A program made the translations under genes and the position numbers. A stretch of DNA of 64,000 nt from Hofstenia miamia (Eukaryota; Xenacoelomorpha; Acoela): NCBI GenBank assembly GCA_004352715.1, contig SCFE01000003.1, positions 2,760,568 to 2,824,567 of the forward strand, given 5' to 3'. Position 1 is the stretch's first letter; every line of letters begins with the position of its first letter. The notes under the pieces are model-generated. The model did no database searches. It saw only the letters and a list, made by a program, of their open reading frames with translations, and was not told the DNA's origin. This document shows positions 42,571-55,467 of the stretch, piece by piece.

Positions 42571-45490
42571 AAAACTAGTTTCTTAGCTCATAAGAACTTC
42601 ATTAAGAATAACTAGGATTATCTGCTACTCAGAAAATGCATGGTACTGAGACACTTCTGAAACTGCAACTAAACACGGATTCTCTTTTTTTATTAATAAC
42701 GCTCAATTTTTGCGAAGTGCTATTTGGAAATTTTTGTGTGCATATGGAGTAGACTACATTAGCATTTAGCACACAAAAATCGTACTAACCAAGGAAAATG
42801 AATTTCATTAACAAAAACATTTTTAAAAACAAATTCTGTGTTGTGAGCTCACTCTCAAATCTCTGAAATTATGACTTACCTCTGAATGTTTGTGAATGAG
42901 AGTAATGTAATCAGTTAGGCGTTTAGGGGTAGACGTAAAATATACAATCTATGCACAAAAGTCTTGCATAATTCTGTTCATTGATCACCTATTCTACTTC
43001 ATTGTTAAAGATCAATCAATAATAGTCAACAAAATACCCTATTTTTTATTCAATTTTTATTCAATATACTTCGTTATTTAGCGCTAAGTTGTTAATATAT
43101 GGAGGCTCTAAAACATTTCCTTCCGTAACGACACTTAAGTTTGGGAAGTTAAGATTTTTTGGACAATAAGAAATAAACAACTTTACAAATGATTCGACAA
43201 AGCATTAATAAATAATTGAGCAAATTTTTTAAAATTTCTAATTTTATAGTTTCAAGCAATGTATGGAATTTTTCAAATGCCAGTTTATTGCAATATTATA
43301 TGTTTATTGACTTCAATTAGATTGTATCCTTTGGATCGGGTTACGAAACTTTGTATTTCACCAATTCTCACATACTTCGTGATGCTGATATGTATGTAGA
43401 AGACGATTTTCACGATCTCATAGTTAAGAAAAAGGAGCTGTTATCGTCTTTAGGCTTAATTGCAAAAAATCATTTCTTCCTAGGATGTGAATGAAATAGC
43501 AGATTTTCAAAAAAAGCTTCTTACAAAGAGGTTTCCATTATATTTATTTCGGAGGTATTCGCGTTATTTTTAGACAGAAGTTTTGCTAAATATCTCTTTG
43601 GTCTCGCTTGTTTATTTATTTAATATGCCATATGATTATACCAGTCATATGCCTAGTGATTTGGTAACCGATGTCCGAAAGTTCACCCGCACTTCTCCCG
43701 GTCCGGACGTTTTTAAAATTGAAACTTTAAACCTTTGGTGTGTCAATACAATGACAAAAAATATTTTCTAAAATACAAATATTTATGATAGCTGTTAGGT
43801 TTTAACATTTTTACTATAAAATTAGAAATATCATTGTTTTAAGAAAGGTGCAAATAACAACGCATTGAAACTGCATTAATAAAATTAACTTAACATACAT
43901 TTCTTCCTTTAACTTGATGTTGGACATCACAATGACTAAAATAGAAATGACAAGTTAACGACCCGAGCTTATATTTAGGATAGAAACAATTTACTAATAT
44001 TCAATATTCAAATTGTATAAAAAGCGTGGCTTTAAAATATTAAATAGGCGGAGTAAATTATAGTATAACAAAGATTTCTGTGAGAAAAGCAAGTTATAAA
44101 TGCGAAATTTATTTTTAAAAATTCATTCGAATATAAAGCCATACGAATGATCGGAACAACCTCAAGTAGACGTCCGGTATGATAGCAGAGCGGAACAAAC
44201 TTTAAGGAAAGTTAAATATAATTTAGAGGAACTTCAAGCATTGATGAGTGTTTCCAAGAGTTCAGTCACTGAGCTCGAAATAAGAGAATTTCAATGGTTC
44301 AAGAGACTAGGATGTGCCAAGGACAAAAATTCCCAATGCTGTTATAGATACAGAAAAGAGGGATAGACCAGATCTGTCAAGTTTCGGATGAAGATTCGAA
44401 TGGCTAAAATTGCTACAAGGGTGAGGCTCTTTATGGCGTTAAAAATGATGTGTTACTATCATTTGCAAACAACCGCGAAACGAGACGAGACATTAAAACG
44501 CGTTAATATTACATCAATATAACATTCATTTTTTGCAGTTTTAAGAAACTAGTTATAACATGCATTGTTCCACAGTTGACCAAATCACGGCAATTCAAAA
44601 ACGAAATTAGTGCATAGCTAATTATTGCTTATTTTAATCAGAGAAAATCACGTTTTTGGAAATATTCTTTTAATATAATTAGTGGTAATAATGATTTTTA
44701 CACCTATAGTGGTTTTCGAAGAGCAAAAATGTTTAATACTCGATTATCTTTGGTTTTTAAGAAATTATTGTATGTATTCTAAATAAAATTTAGCTTTAAG
44801 TTAATGTGATAATTTCTTTGTAAGCAAGCATTCTACATTTTCATGCATCGCTATGGATTTCTATGATGGAGAATGTAACGTTATGCTCACAATAAATATT
44901 GCAGTCATGTGTTCTTATCCCAAAAAGACATTAAGTTGCTTATTTCTCCAAAGCTTAGTTTCCAAAAAAATTACTATCACTATCAATCTATATAGCGGCT
45001 CTAGCGTCACGATAAACCATTAAACCCATAAACATTTCTAAATTGAAAAGAATTGATCATAATTTTCTGAAAACAACTTGAACAATTTCAATTTAAAAAA
45101 TACTGCGTTTCACTGTAAAAAATGTATCATGTGATCATCAATTTACTATTAGCGTCATTCAATATTGGAAGCCAAGTCTTTGATTCAATAGTTGAATTGA
45201 TTGTCAATTAATAATAATAATGCAAAACACGAGCTTTAAAACTAGCTGAAAAACATTCTCATTTTGTTGCTATTGCTCTATATTAACACGTAATATAACT
45301 AAAGCTAAAAAAATATAGAACATTTGATAAGTCTTTCGACAAATCTGTTTTTCAAGCAAATTGAGGCAAAGAATGTGTACACACGCGTCTGTTAAAGTGT
45401 ATTAAAGTTCACTGTATTCAAAACTACTTAATAGTTGTTTCATGGATATATTTATATCAAAAATAAATTTTAAAATTTCTAGACACATTA
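42571..45490. other. AT-rich intergenic DNA
   Basis: No supported gene. A 62-codon frame at 43583-43771 and a patch at 44210-44400 are not recognised. Confidence 0.5.
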
Positions 45491-45499
45491 CACAAACTA

Positions 45500-45505
45500 G
45501 TTTTA
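45500..45505 (-). promoter_or_regulatory. RFC5: Possible poly(A) signal of RFC5
   Basis: On the minus strand the stop codon TAA runs directly into AATAAA-type sequence (GTTTAAATAAAACTAG), so the hexamer abuts or overlaps the stop. If used, the 3' UTR would be only tens of bases. Confidence 0.4.
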
Positions 45506-45506
45506 T

Positions 45507-46502
45507 TTAAACAGCATGTGTCGCCGTCATTTCCTTAACAACTGCAAACATAGAAACTAAAGAACCTAATTGCAGTTTTTCATTGCTTCCAGCTAGCAAA
45601 CGTTCTTCGAGATCGGACATTTTATCTAAAAGGTAAATGAAAACTTCTGGTGGAAAATCAATTTTTGATGAAAGAGTATGAAGTTCTGTTAACATATCAA
45701 TTAAAGCATAACCCTTTTGTAGTTTTAGATGTTGAATGCGATGAAATGTATCGTGAATATTTCGATTAAGAAGCCACTGTAACACGCTACGCATATCTTG
45801 TCGTGACGGATGTCCAGTGCAAGCATAAATACTTTCTTCGTCAATAATATCATGTGAAGCTGCAGCACTTTGCAACATATTTAATGAACGCCGCATATCA
45901 CCGCATGCCAATGACATGATAGTGTCAAGTCCATCATCTGTAACATTAAGATTTTCTTGATTAATAACATATTTTAATCGAGGCTGCATTTGTTCTGAGC
46001 TTAGTGGTCCAAAGCGAAATTGTGTGCAACGAGATTTAATTGCTGGAATAATTTTTGAAACATAATTACAAATTAAACAGAAACGCGCATTTTCAGTAAA
46101 TTTTTCAATAACACGCCTAAGGGCATTTTGAGCATCGTTTGTCATTGAATCTGCCTCATCTAATATTACAAACTTATAGCCATTATTGCCAAACATTGTT
46201 TTGGTTGAAGCAAAACTAACTATTGTTTCTCTAACAACATTAATGCCACGATCATCAGATGCATTTAATTCGAGAACCATAGAACTTACACATTTAGGAT
46301 ATAATTGTCGCACTGCTGCAAGAATTGTTGAAGTTTTACCAGTACCAGGAGGCCCATGAAGCAACAAATGAGGCATCTCATCTTCACGCATAAATCTTTG
46401 CAATGTCTCAATAATATCACGATGAGAAATTAAGTCATCTAATGTAGACGGCCTATACTTTTCAACCCAAGGCAAATTTTTATCGTGTTCTTTATCAATC
46501 AT
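45507..46502 (-). CDS. RFC5: Replication factor C subunit 5 (clamp loader)
   Basis: AAA+ subunit of the RFC clamp loader, which uses ATP to load PCNA on primed DNA in the nucleus. The single open frame of 331 residues is close to the human protein (340). Walker A GPPGTGKT at 50-57, Walker B LDEAD at 114-118, the SRC arginine-finger motif at 157-159, sensor-2 region GDMRRSLNML at 201-210, and a C-terminal collar domain ending METHAV-like (EMTATHAV). The N-terminal NLPWVEKYRPSTLDDLISH is the RFC-box signature. ATG at 46502 is the first in-frame Met and aligns with the family start. The frame has no intron, which is unusual for an animal RFC gene; it could be a retrocopy, though every motif is intact. 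Confidence 0.95.
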   Translation of the reverse strand: MIDKEHDKNLPWVEKYRPSTLDDLISHRDIIETLQRFMREDEMPHLLLHGPPGTGKTSTILAAVRQLYPKCVSSMVLELNASDDRGINVVRETIVSFASTKTMFGNNGYKFVILDEADSMTNDAQNALRRVIEKFTENARFCLICNYVSKIIPAIKSRCTQFRFGPLSSEQMQPRLKYVINQENLNVTDDGLDTIMSLACGDMRRSLNMLQSAAASHDIIDEESIYACTGHPSRQDMRSVLQWLLNRNIHDTFHRIQHLKLQKGYALIDMLTELHTLSSKIDFPPEVFIYLLDKMSDLEERLLAGSNEKLQLGSLVSMFAVVKEMTATHAV

Positions 46503-48843
46503 TTCGATATGGATACTAAAACTGAATTGTAAAAATCACAATATGAGTAGCATTAAACATTTTTACATGTGTAAGGCTGAGCGTACACATAAGCAAAATG
46601 CCGTGCCACAAATGAATTAGTTGTCCATAAAATTACAACATCTATAGTAGGAAATATCAATGCAGAAACAAACGCATTTGGGATGTGTTCATTCGATCGA
46701 TTAAATCATTATATACACAACATTTCCTTAATGTATGCTTCTAGCCGATAAATTTAAAATACAAATGGCGGAGTAATTTTTTACATTGCAATAATATTTA
46801 TAGAGTAAGACAAAAGTTAAATTCATAATTGTGAAAATATATTAATAGCAAAACTAGCATCGTTTTAAATAAGTATAGCAAATTGCACAAAAATTTACTA
46901 CATTCATTTATGATCAAAGTTATATTTCACCTAGATATTTAATAGCAAATAAGTATGTACTATAAAAAGATTGATTAATTACATTCAAAGCTGATGCTAC
47001 GACAAAATTGTGAGCGTAATGTACTTAGAAATAGTAATTTTAAAATAATTGTAAAATATCTATCAAGGATATTCACTGTAATTAAAGCCTTTCCAACGAT
47101 ATAAAAACCAGTACTAAGCCCCAAATATTAACTCATTATGAACTATATTAATATTTAGTAGAAGCGAAAAACCTGTATTTTGACATGAAGCTAAGCATGC
47201 ATTCACGTCAAAACTGTCATAAAAATTCCTTTAAATATATTGATTTTTAAATCAGGGAATTTATTCAACAATAAAATACGAACAATAATTGTAACTTTTA
47301 CTTTCTCACTTATAGATCTGTTCTAGGAAATAGAATGGAAAGTAGTAATGAGAAAACAGAATACATAGGTTAAGTGAAAATTTTGAATGAATGTGCTATA
47401 CATATATTTTGTAATATTAAATCAAGGTTAGATACGTCAAATTCAAAAAATCTTCTCCAATTGGTTTGACCACTTTGGGATATTAATTGGTCACAATATT
47501 GATTTTTTCAAAACGTGCGTACTAGTTACAGTAAAATTACGTATCGCTAGCAAAATATCGAAAACGGTAAAAGTGCATAATTATCAAGGCTAACAAATAT
47601 TTGTTTGTGTGAATTTACCATTATGGCCATAATTCAAAAACAAAATTTAAGAAAACGCAAAAAACATTCTGGCCTTGTCATATGTACATTTGTAGCACTC
47701 CTGTTCCATTGACACTTACATTCAAGTACAGATATCTACTTATTCTCAACACAAAAATAAAATCAAACGAAATATTAGTTTACATGAGTCTATTTTAAAC
47801 TGTCACATTAGTTGAGAGGTTTTGAGATTATGACACCGTGAATGGAATTATAAGATTCTAGTCTGTTACTAAAAAATATAGTATTGCTATATTTGGCACG
47901 TAAAGATACGAGTTTCATCTGCTTATTATTGAAGTTTTCTAAAACATTTAAACAATAAGTGAGAAAAACTTAAAGAATCCTTAATGAGAAATTCGACGTG
48001 GGACTACTAAAGGAATTGTCAATAGCAATTCATAACGTTAAACTAAATAATTTGTAATGAACCCGTATGCGCATTCAACAAATTGTGAATGGAAAGAACA
48101 GTCTCAAAATTTGGTTTATGGCTTGGTAATTGAATTAATCTGCTGGTTACATAAGCACTACATTTCGCGGTATTCATTACGACTATGTTCTTTATAAACA
48201 TATTCGTCAAAACTCATGTAATCAAATAATTATAAATTGAGAAAATTTAAAATTCACAATATGATTTGTGTAAATATTTTATCCTTCAAAAAAATTATTC
48301 TTTATCTTAGGGAGAGAAATATATGCAACATTTTAGTGCTTGCAGTCGTCTCACAGCTAGATACAAAAACGCTTTTTTGGAAAATTCATGATAGTGAGTT
48401 AATTAAAATTCAGTTAAGCATGAGAAATGAGGTCCTCATATGAGGACACTTATATTTTAACATCATAATTTCTTACTAATACAACAAATTTAAGCAGCTG
48501 ATTTTGTGATATTATAATTGAATAGCAAACAATTTACCTATCAACAGCTTAGCATACCTTTCAATGGGGTTACTTTCACCAAATTTTAGTATTTGTTATG
48601 AGCATGGTATATGGATAGTAAATTAATAGCATAAAATTTCAAAATCAAATATTTTGAAGAAATTTCAAATTACATATTTCAGATTTTTTATTTCAGAAGG
48701 GTGCTTCAAAGTATTTTCACAACATTAGATGACCATTTTATTATATTCATGTCAGAGCTTAGTAAATTACTTAACTGTTGCTACAGCTTATGTTTGGTAC
48801 TATAAGTGGATACCACATTTCTTTAAACAAATTCCGAATATCA
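46503..48843. other. AT-rich DNA upstream of RFC5
   Basis: Should include the RFC5 promoter, but no specific element can be supported. No other gene seen. Confidence 0.5.
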
Positions 48844-48852
48844 CAAAACAGA

Positions 48853-49255
48853 GGTTGGTACTTTTTATCAACATACGAAATCTTGAAACCAACATAGGGA
48901 ACCTTGAGGTCGACATAGCAAATCGTTATGGCAATATGAACAAAAAATTTAGCATGAATGAGGTATACATATCAATTATATCAAAAGAGACATTAAAATT
49001 TAGTTTTAGCAGTTGTTTATTGAGTTGTAATCTAGACTAAATGATAAAATATTATACTTGATTTCATAGCAATGACTCAGATAAATATTTTAATGTAAAT
49101 ATGAGAAAAATTTAAATGACCCATCTAATGTTATTAATCTTCATACCTCATTCATGCTAAATTTTTGTTCATATTCTCATAATGATTTGATATGTTGATC
49201 TCAAAGTTCCCTATGCCAGTTACAAGATTTTGTATGTTGATAAAAAGTCCCAACC
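48853..49255. mobile_element. Mutator-type MITE with 9-bp target duplication
   Basis: 403 bp with long terminal inverted repeats of about 115 bp. The left arm begins GGTTGGTACTTTTTATCAAC and the inverted right arm begins GGTTGGGACTTTTTATCAAC; both continue to AACATTTAGCATGAATGAGG-like sequence (AAATTTAGCATGAATGAGG). The flanks are a perfect direct repeat CAAAACAGA (48844-48852 and 49256-49264). Nine-base duplications and long inverted repeats are the hallmark of Mutator-like elements. No coding capacity. Confidence 0.88.
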
Positions 49256-49661
49256 CAAAACAGATACTGATAAAGAAGGGTGTATAAGGAACAGCAACTT
49301 AATTGGACATCAAATATTCTGCATGACTTTAAAAAGCACACTGTCAAAAATCTGGGTCTAAATGCTACTACATGAAATGATATTTTACTAATGTAAATGG
49401 CTAAAGCCACTTTATTGCTCAGCAACACATTATCTGTTTTAAAATATTTGGAATTCATTTTGAAATATTTGGTATTCAATTTGACAAATTTGGTATTGAT
49501 TTCAAAGACCAACCATAGCTTATATGCAATGAAGATAAGAGTTTTAATGAAAGTTGTTAAATAAAGAACTAGAAATGAATTAGATATAATTCTCTTATAT
49601 TACATATTACTGGGATCATGCTTAGAAATACTGAGTGATAGCAAAAGAACTGCACTAACCA
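49256..49661. other. Spacer between two MITE copies
   Basis: AT-rich. Near 49490-49514 the sequence ends in GACCAACC, a possible inverted scrap of the same MITE family. No gene. Confidence 0.4.
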
Positions 49662-49840
49662 GTTGGTACTTTTTATCAACATACGAAATCTTGAAACCAA
49701 CATAGGGAACCTTGAGGTCGACATAGCAAATCGTTATGGCAATATGAACAAAAAATTTAGCATGAATGAGGTATACATATCAATTATATCAAAAGAGACA
49801 TTAAAATTTAGTTTTAGCAGTTGTTTATTGAGTTGTAATC
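49662..49840 (+). mobile_element. Second MITE copy, cut by an assembly gap
   Basis: From GTTGGTACTTTTTATC to GAGTTGTAATC this repeats the first 180 bases of the element at 48853 with no difference that I can see after the first base. It stops where the N run begins. Either a second, very recent copy or an assembly duplication at the gap edge. Confidence 0.75.
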
Positions 49841-50840
49841 NNNNNNNNNNNNNNNNNNNNNNNNNNNNNNNNNNNNNNNNNNNNNNNNNNNNNNNNNNNN
49901 NNNNNNNNNNNNNNNNNNNNNNNNNNNNNNNNNNNNNNNNNNNNNNNNNNNNNNNNNNNNNNNNNNNNNNNNNNNNNNNNNNNNNNNNNNNNNNNNNNNN
50001 NNNNNNNNNNNNNNNNNNNNNNNNNNNNNNNNNNNNNNNNNNNNNNNNNNNNNNNNNNNNNNNNNNNNNNNNNNNNNNNNNNNNNNNNNNNNNNNNNNNN
50101 NNNNNNNNNNNNNNNNNNNNNNNNNNNNNNNNNNNNNNNNNNNNNNNNNNNNNNNNNNNNNNNNNNNNNNNNNNNNNNNNNNNNNNNNNNNNNNNNNNNN
50201 NNNNNNNNNNNNNNNNNNNNNNNNNNNNNNNNNNNNNNNNNNNNNNNNNNNNNNNNNNNNNNNNNNNNNNNNNNNNNNNNNNNNNNNNNNNNNNNNNNNN
50301 NNNNNNNNNNNNNNNNNNNNNNNNNNNNNNNNNNNNNNNNNNNNNNNNNNNNNNNNNNNNNNNNNNNNNNNNNNNNNNNNNNNNNNNNNNNNNNNNNNNN
50401 NNNNNNNNNNNNNNNNNNNNNNNNNNNNNNNNNNNNNNNNNNNNNNNNNNNNNNNNNNNNNNNNNNNNNNNNNNNNNNNNNNNNNNNNNNNNNNNNNNNN
50501 NNNNNNNNNNNNNNNNNNNNNNNNNNNNNNNNNNNNNNNNNNNNNNNNNNNNNNNNNNNNNNNNNNNNNNNNNNNNNNNNNNNNNNNNNNNNNNNNNNNN
50601 NNNNNNNNNNNNNNNNNNNNNNNNNNNNNNNNNNNNNNNNNNNNNNNNNNNNNNNNNNNNNNNNNNNNNNNNNNNNNNNNNNNNNNNNNNNNNNNNNNNN
50701 NNNNNNNNNNNNNNNNNNNNNNNNNNNNNNNNNNNNNNNNNNNNNNNNNNNNNNNNNNNNNNNNNNNNNNNNNNNNNNNNNNNNNNNNNNNNNNNNNNNN
50801 NNNNNNNNNNNNNNNNNNNNNNNNNNNNNNNNNNNNNNNN
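49841..50840. other. Assembly gap (1000 N)
   Basis: Placeholder-length gap separating a MITE copy from Ty3/gypsy pol. Confidence 0.99.
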
Positions 50841-51880
50841 TAAAGGAAAAAATCATCTTCTTAGGAAGAATGATAGAAAAAGGCAGAATACCAATGAAAG
50901 ACAATGCAAGAGAGATGATATGGAAAATAGAGAAACCAAATAATAAGAAGGATATCCAGAGGATAATGGGTTTCTTTAACTATTATGGCACATTCATTCC
51001 CAACATCGCAGGGAAAACCGCGAAAATGACAAAACTCATGAGAAAATCAGTACCATTTATATGGACATGGCAAGAACAGGAGGAACTGGATAACATCAAG
51101 GAGGAACTAGCAAAACTGCCATCACTCAACACACGGATTATAACAAGCAGTTCATATTAGACTGTGATGCAAGCAAGATTGCCATAGGAGCGATGCTAGG
51201 ACAAATGAAAAACGGGAAAGAGGTACCAATACAATTCTTTAGCTGTAAACTACAGGCAAGTGAAGAGAACTATGGATCCACCAAAGTGGAAATGTTAGCC
51301 CTAGTTGAGAGTATCAGAAAGTTCAGACATTTTTTAATCGGGAAAGAGTTCCGAGTACGCACTGACAACAGCGGCCTCACATGGCTAAAAAAATTCTTGG
51401 GAGATAAATTGGGCATCGTATCCCAATGGATAGAGTACCTCAATGAATTTACATTCACAATAGAGCATCAAAAGGGCACCTTACATAGCAACGCAGACTT
51501 TTGGAAGTTGTTACCAGAGTACCAAAGAGACATGGAATAGACAGATGGAGAAAAACAGCAATTCCAGTTCCTACCACACAACCAATATGATGAGCTACCA
51601 GAGATCAACGTGGACAAGAAAGGTCAAATGGTACTACCAATCATAATAAAAGAGGAAATTTCTGAGAGGGAGATCATAGAAAAACAACAGGATGACATAA
51701 TCCTTAACGAGATAATAAGAAAACTGAAAGCACCCCAAATGACACTATCAAAGTTAACAGCAAGCTACTTTGAATGTTATAAATGGAAAACAAACTGAAA
51801 TGGGCTATTGTACGTCGAAGGGCAAAACAATCAAATCGCAATACCAGAGTACTTCAAAAGGGATCTGATATGGCGGATAC
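50841..51880 (+). pseudogene. Ty3/gypsy pol fragment: RT end, RNase H, integrase start
   Basis: Order: IIFLGRMIEKGRIPM-type RT end (from about 50850), IMGFFNYYGTFIPNIAG, then RNase H with FILDCDASKIAIGAMLG (first Asp), YGSTKVEMLALVE (Glu) and FRVRTDNSGLTWL (Asp). HQKGTLHSNADF follows, then a linker, and NGLLYVEG...IAIPEYFKRDL, which precedes the integrase zinc finger. A frameshift lies at about 51115-51140, and in-frame stops at 51538 and about 51796, so it is inactive. Gaps cut both ends. The RNase H residues are otherwise conserved, so decay is recent. Confidence 0.88.
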
Positions 51881-52880
51881 NNNNNNNNNNNNNNNNNNNN
51901 NNNNNNNNNNNNNNNNNNNNNNNNNNNNNNNNNNNNNNNNNNNNNNNNNNNNNNNNNNNNNNNNNNNNNNNNNNNNNNNNNNNNNNNNNNNNNNNNNNNN
52001 NNNNNNNNNNNNNNNNNNNNNNNNNNNNNNNNNNNNNNNNNNNNNNNNNNNNNNNNNNNNNNNNNNNNNNNNNNNNNNNNNNNNNNNNNNNNNNNNNNNN
52101 NNNNNNNNNNNNNNNNNNNNNNNNNNNNNNNNNNNNNNNNNNNNNNNNNNNNNNNNNNNNNNNNNNNNNNNNNNNNNNNNNNNNNNNNNNNNNNNNNNNN
52201 NNNNNNNNNNNNNNNNNNNNNNNNNNNNNNNNNNNNNNNNNNNNNNNNNNNNNNNNNNNNNNNNNNNNNNNNNNNNNNNNNNNNNNNNNNNNNNNNNNNN
52301 NNNNNNNNNNNNNNNNNNNNNNNNNNNNNNNNNNNNNNNNNNNNNNNNNNNNNNNNNNNNNNNNNNNNNNNNNNNNNNNNNNNNNNNNNNNNNNNNNNNN
52401 NNNNNNNNNNNNNNNNNNNNNNNNNNNNNNNNNNNNNNNNNNNNNNNNNNNNNNNNNNNNNNNNNNNNNNNNNNNNNNNNNNNNNNNNNNNNNNNNNNNN
52501 NNNNNNNNNNNNNNNNNNNNNNNNNNNNNNNNNNNNNNNNNNNNNNNNNNNNNNNNNNNNNNNNNNNNNNNNNNNNNNNNNNNNNNNNNNNNNNNNNNNN
52601 NNNNNNNNNNNNNNNNNNNNNNNNNNNNNNNNNNNNNNNNNNNNNNNNNNNNNNNNNNNNNNNNNNNNNNNNNNNNNNNNNNNNNNNNNNNNNNNNNNNN
52701 NNNNNNNNNNNNNNNNNNNNNNNNNNNNNNNNNNNNNNNNNNNNNNNNNNNNNNNNNNNNNNNNNNNNNNNNNNNNNNNNNNNNNNNNNNNNNNNNNNNN
52801 NNNNNNNNNNNNNNNNNNNNNNNNNNNNNNNNNNNNNNNNNNNNNNNNNNNNNNNNNNNNNNNNNNNNNNNNNNNNNNNN
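51881..52880. other. Assembly gap (1000 N)
   Basis: Placeholder-length gap inside or next to the Ty3/gypsy element. Confidence 0.99.
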
Positions 52881-53130
52881 GTTGAGCTGAGATAGTGCCG
52901 AGGGCTCAATCGTCATCCATGAAGGAGAGGAACTGTCTTGTGGAGATCGGCTTCGGGCAGTGGCCCATAGAAGAACTGAAGAGGAAACGTCATACGGCGC
53001 CGTCACCTAAACAGTGGTAGTCAATACTCAATTATTCAATTAACATAACTAGTTAGTTAATAAAAGAGGAAAAGTCTGACGGTTCAATAACCTGGTAACT
53101 CCTCACCCGCAATTTACCAAGTGATAATTA
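52881..53130 (+). other. Possible 3' end of a retroelement
   Basis: The first 130 bases are much more GC-rich than the surroundings, and one frame reads DSAEGSIVIHEGEELSCGDR to a stop at about 53009. This could be the C-terminal end of pol next to an LTR. No LTR boundary can be fixed. Confidence 0.3.
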
Positions 53131-55467
53131 CCAGAATTAGTACACGGCCCAAATATGCTAGGTGGAGGATGTTACAGTATGCTAGATCTTCGACCTTACC
53201 GCAAGCCAAATCAAAGTTTTCACATGTTGAAAGATACTCACCTCTGATAAATATTCTTAAAAAACAATCCGGTTTTTTTCAACAAACAAAAAGCGTGCTA
53301 TAAAGAAGTAAATTTCTACTACATTTAGATGACCTAATAAACGCTACTTAAAATATCTTATTAATTAGCGTGAACAGATCAAATGAAGCTTGGTTTGTTT
53401 CTAGAGGTTAACATTTTACATGGAAATTATGTAAACTCAATCAACCGGCATTGTTGTTAAGCACTTAGAAACTTAGAAGACTACAAGTCTATGAATTATT
53501 TAAAATTATGTAGAGCTTCCTTTGCTCTTTCTTATACAATCTAAAATCTTTTTTAGCAACTGCGAACTTTTGCAAAAATATTTGATCTGTGTTTAATTTC
53601 GTACTTTTTTAGTTATTAATACAGTTTATTTTGCACTTTGTATTCTACCTCATCTGTATTGAAAGATAAATGTATATTTCTGAAAACTCGCATTTTTTAT
53701 ATAACCTTACCTTAATGATATTTACATTCTGATTCGTGGTGTAAGATGAACACAGCTGTACATGTGTACAGTAGATGTGAGTTAAAATCTCACCGAATCA
53801 ATGTAGCAATAATTTATATTGCACTATATTTACTATTTTCGACTTATTCATTTCATAGATTTAATTTGCATAATCTATTAAATATCCTGATACACTACAT
53901 GGGATTTCGACAGATCCGAGTCATTATTCATCACAAAGTGAAGAAAAAATATATTTAGCTTGAATTTTTATATTATTTTTATACCTGTATATTTAATATC
54001 ATAAGTTATTGAACAAGAAAATAAAGTAACGTAATCCTTACCTTTAATGTTGAAATACATATTAGGCCAAGTATGAATCAATGAAAAATCGCATAGGGTT
54101 TTGCAAAGATACACACTAGGAATATATAAAATATATCGGGCAAAATAAATAAGTGACCACTTACACCACCAACTACAAAGGAGCTCATCTTAAAGGAACT
54201 TGACATTACAAGCATATCTTTTTCTTGGAATATTCTTCAAACACAGAGGCTTCTCAATGATCTGATGATGAAGACTGCGATAAAAAATTGACTCTACTAA
54301 ATTTTTTGACAACACTATTTTAAAAAAAATCAAGATTCTGCTTGAATAGTGAAACAAATACTATTACATTACTCCACGCCACTTTATTCTAATTATTTAA
54401 TAATGTGCATTGTTATTCAGTGTGCTTATATAAAATTTCAAATTTTAGAAGCATAGATTTGCATAAAATTTCACATAATTAGTGAAGGGTGGTGTTTCAA
54501 ATAATAAATGAATAACTATCCTTCATTCCTTACTTAATATGTATGTCCTAATATAACTAGTAATAGGAATTATATCCAAGCAACAACTTTCTTAAATCTG
54601 ATTGGTTGGTGCAGTTCTGTCACTATCATTCAGTGCTTAGAAATGGCTTCTAAAACAATAAACTGATAATTAAAAGGTGAAAATGGTTGGTACTTTTTGC
54701 CAACAATGATATACTTAGAACCAACACATACTTTCTTAAAACTGACAATGCAAATTGCATGAGATATGTAACCAGGAAACACAATTTGCAAAAAATAAAT
54801 TTATTAGCCAATCAGAATTAGCAGGTGATGAACTTTGTGAAGTAAATAGTAAGTATATCTGATAATAATTAAAAACTCTGAATCCTAATAGAATTATTTA
54901 ATCAGCTTAAGCAATGCACCTACAAAGTGGATTTAGTCTTTGAAGTCTTTATTGAGGTAACAAAAATATTTTGAATATCTAGTTACTTTTCTGAAATCAT
55001 TAAAATATGTATGTGAATTATAGTATTAGGGCAAGCATTTGTGAATTTTATTTATGCCATTGTAAGTCAATGTGTGATATATCATTTTCACTATTATATG
55101 TCTTTCAAGTAATAACTTATTTTTAGAAGAGCTTCAACTGATTGGTATATGCTGTTATTTAATAATCTGTAGAATACCACATTCTGCTATTGTTACACAA
55201 CTGCTCATAAAATAAACACATCCTTCTGCTTAAGTGTTATCAATGTAATTTTTACTAAAGTTATTATTATATATTTATTATATAATCATGCATATTAATA
55301 TTATACCAGAAATAGGAAATAAATTGTGGATAGCCTTCATATTTTTTGCATGAATGCCTCACACCACATGAGAAGACTTCCTTGATGATCATAATCTTAA
55401 AAAATTTAAGTCTTTTTGAAAAGGTCATCTGATTTGTTTGGAATATTTTTGCAGATATTGGTTGTAG
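53131..55467. other. AT-rich DNA with a diverged MITE arm
   Basis: No gene. At about 54685-54760 the sequence GGTTGGTACTTTTTGCCAAC and onward resembles the arm of the MITE at 48853 but is diverged; no opposite arm found. Confidence 0.45.

Noticed and set aside
49663-53006. Several frames of 350-430 codons
   Set aside because: They span the 1000-N gaps; the real coding pieces are short and belong to Ty3/gypsy pol or to no gene.
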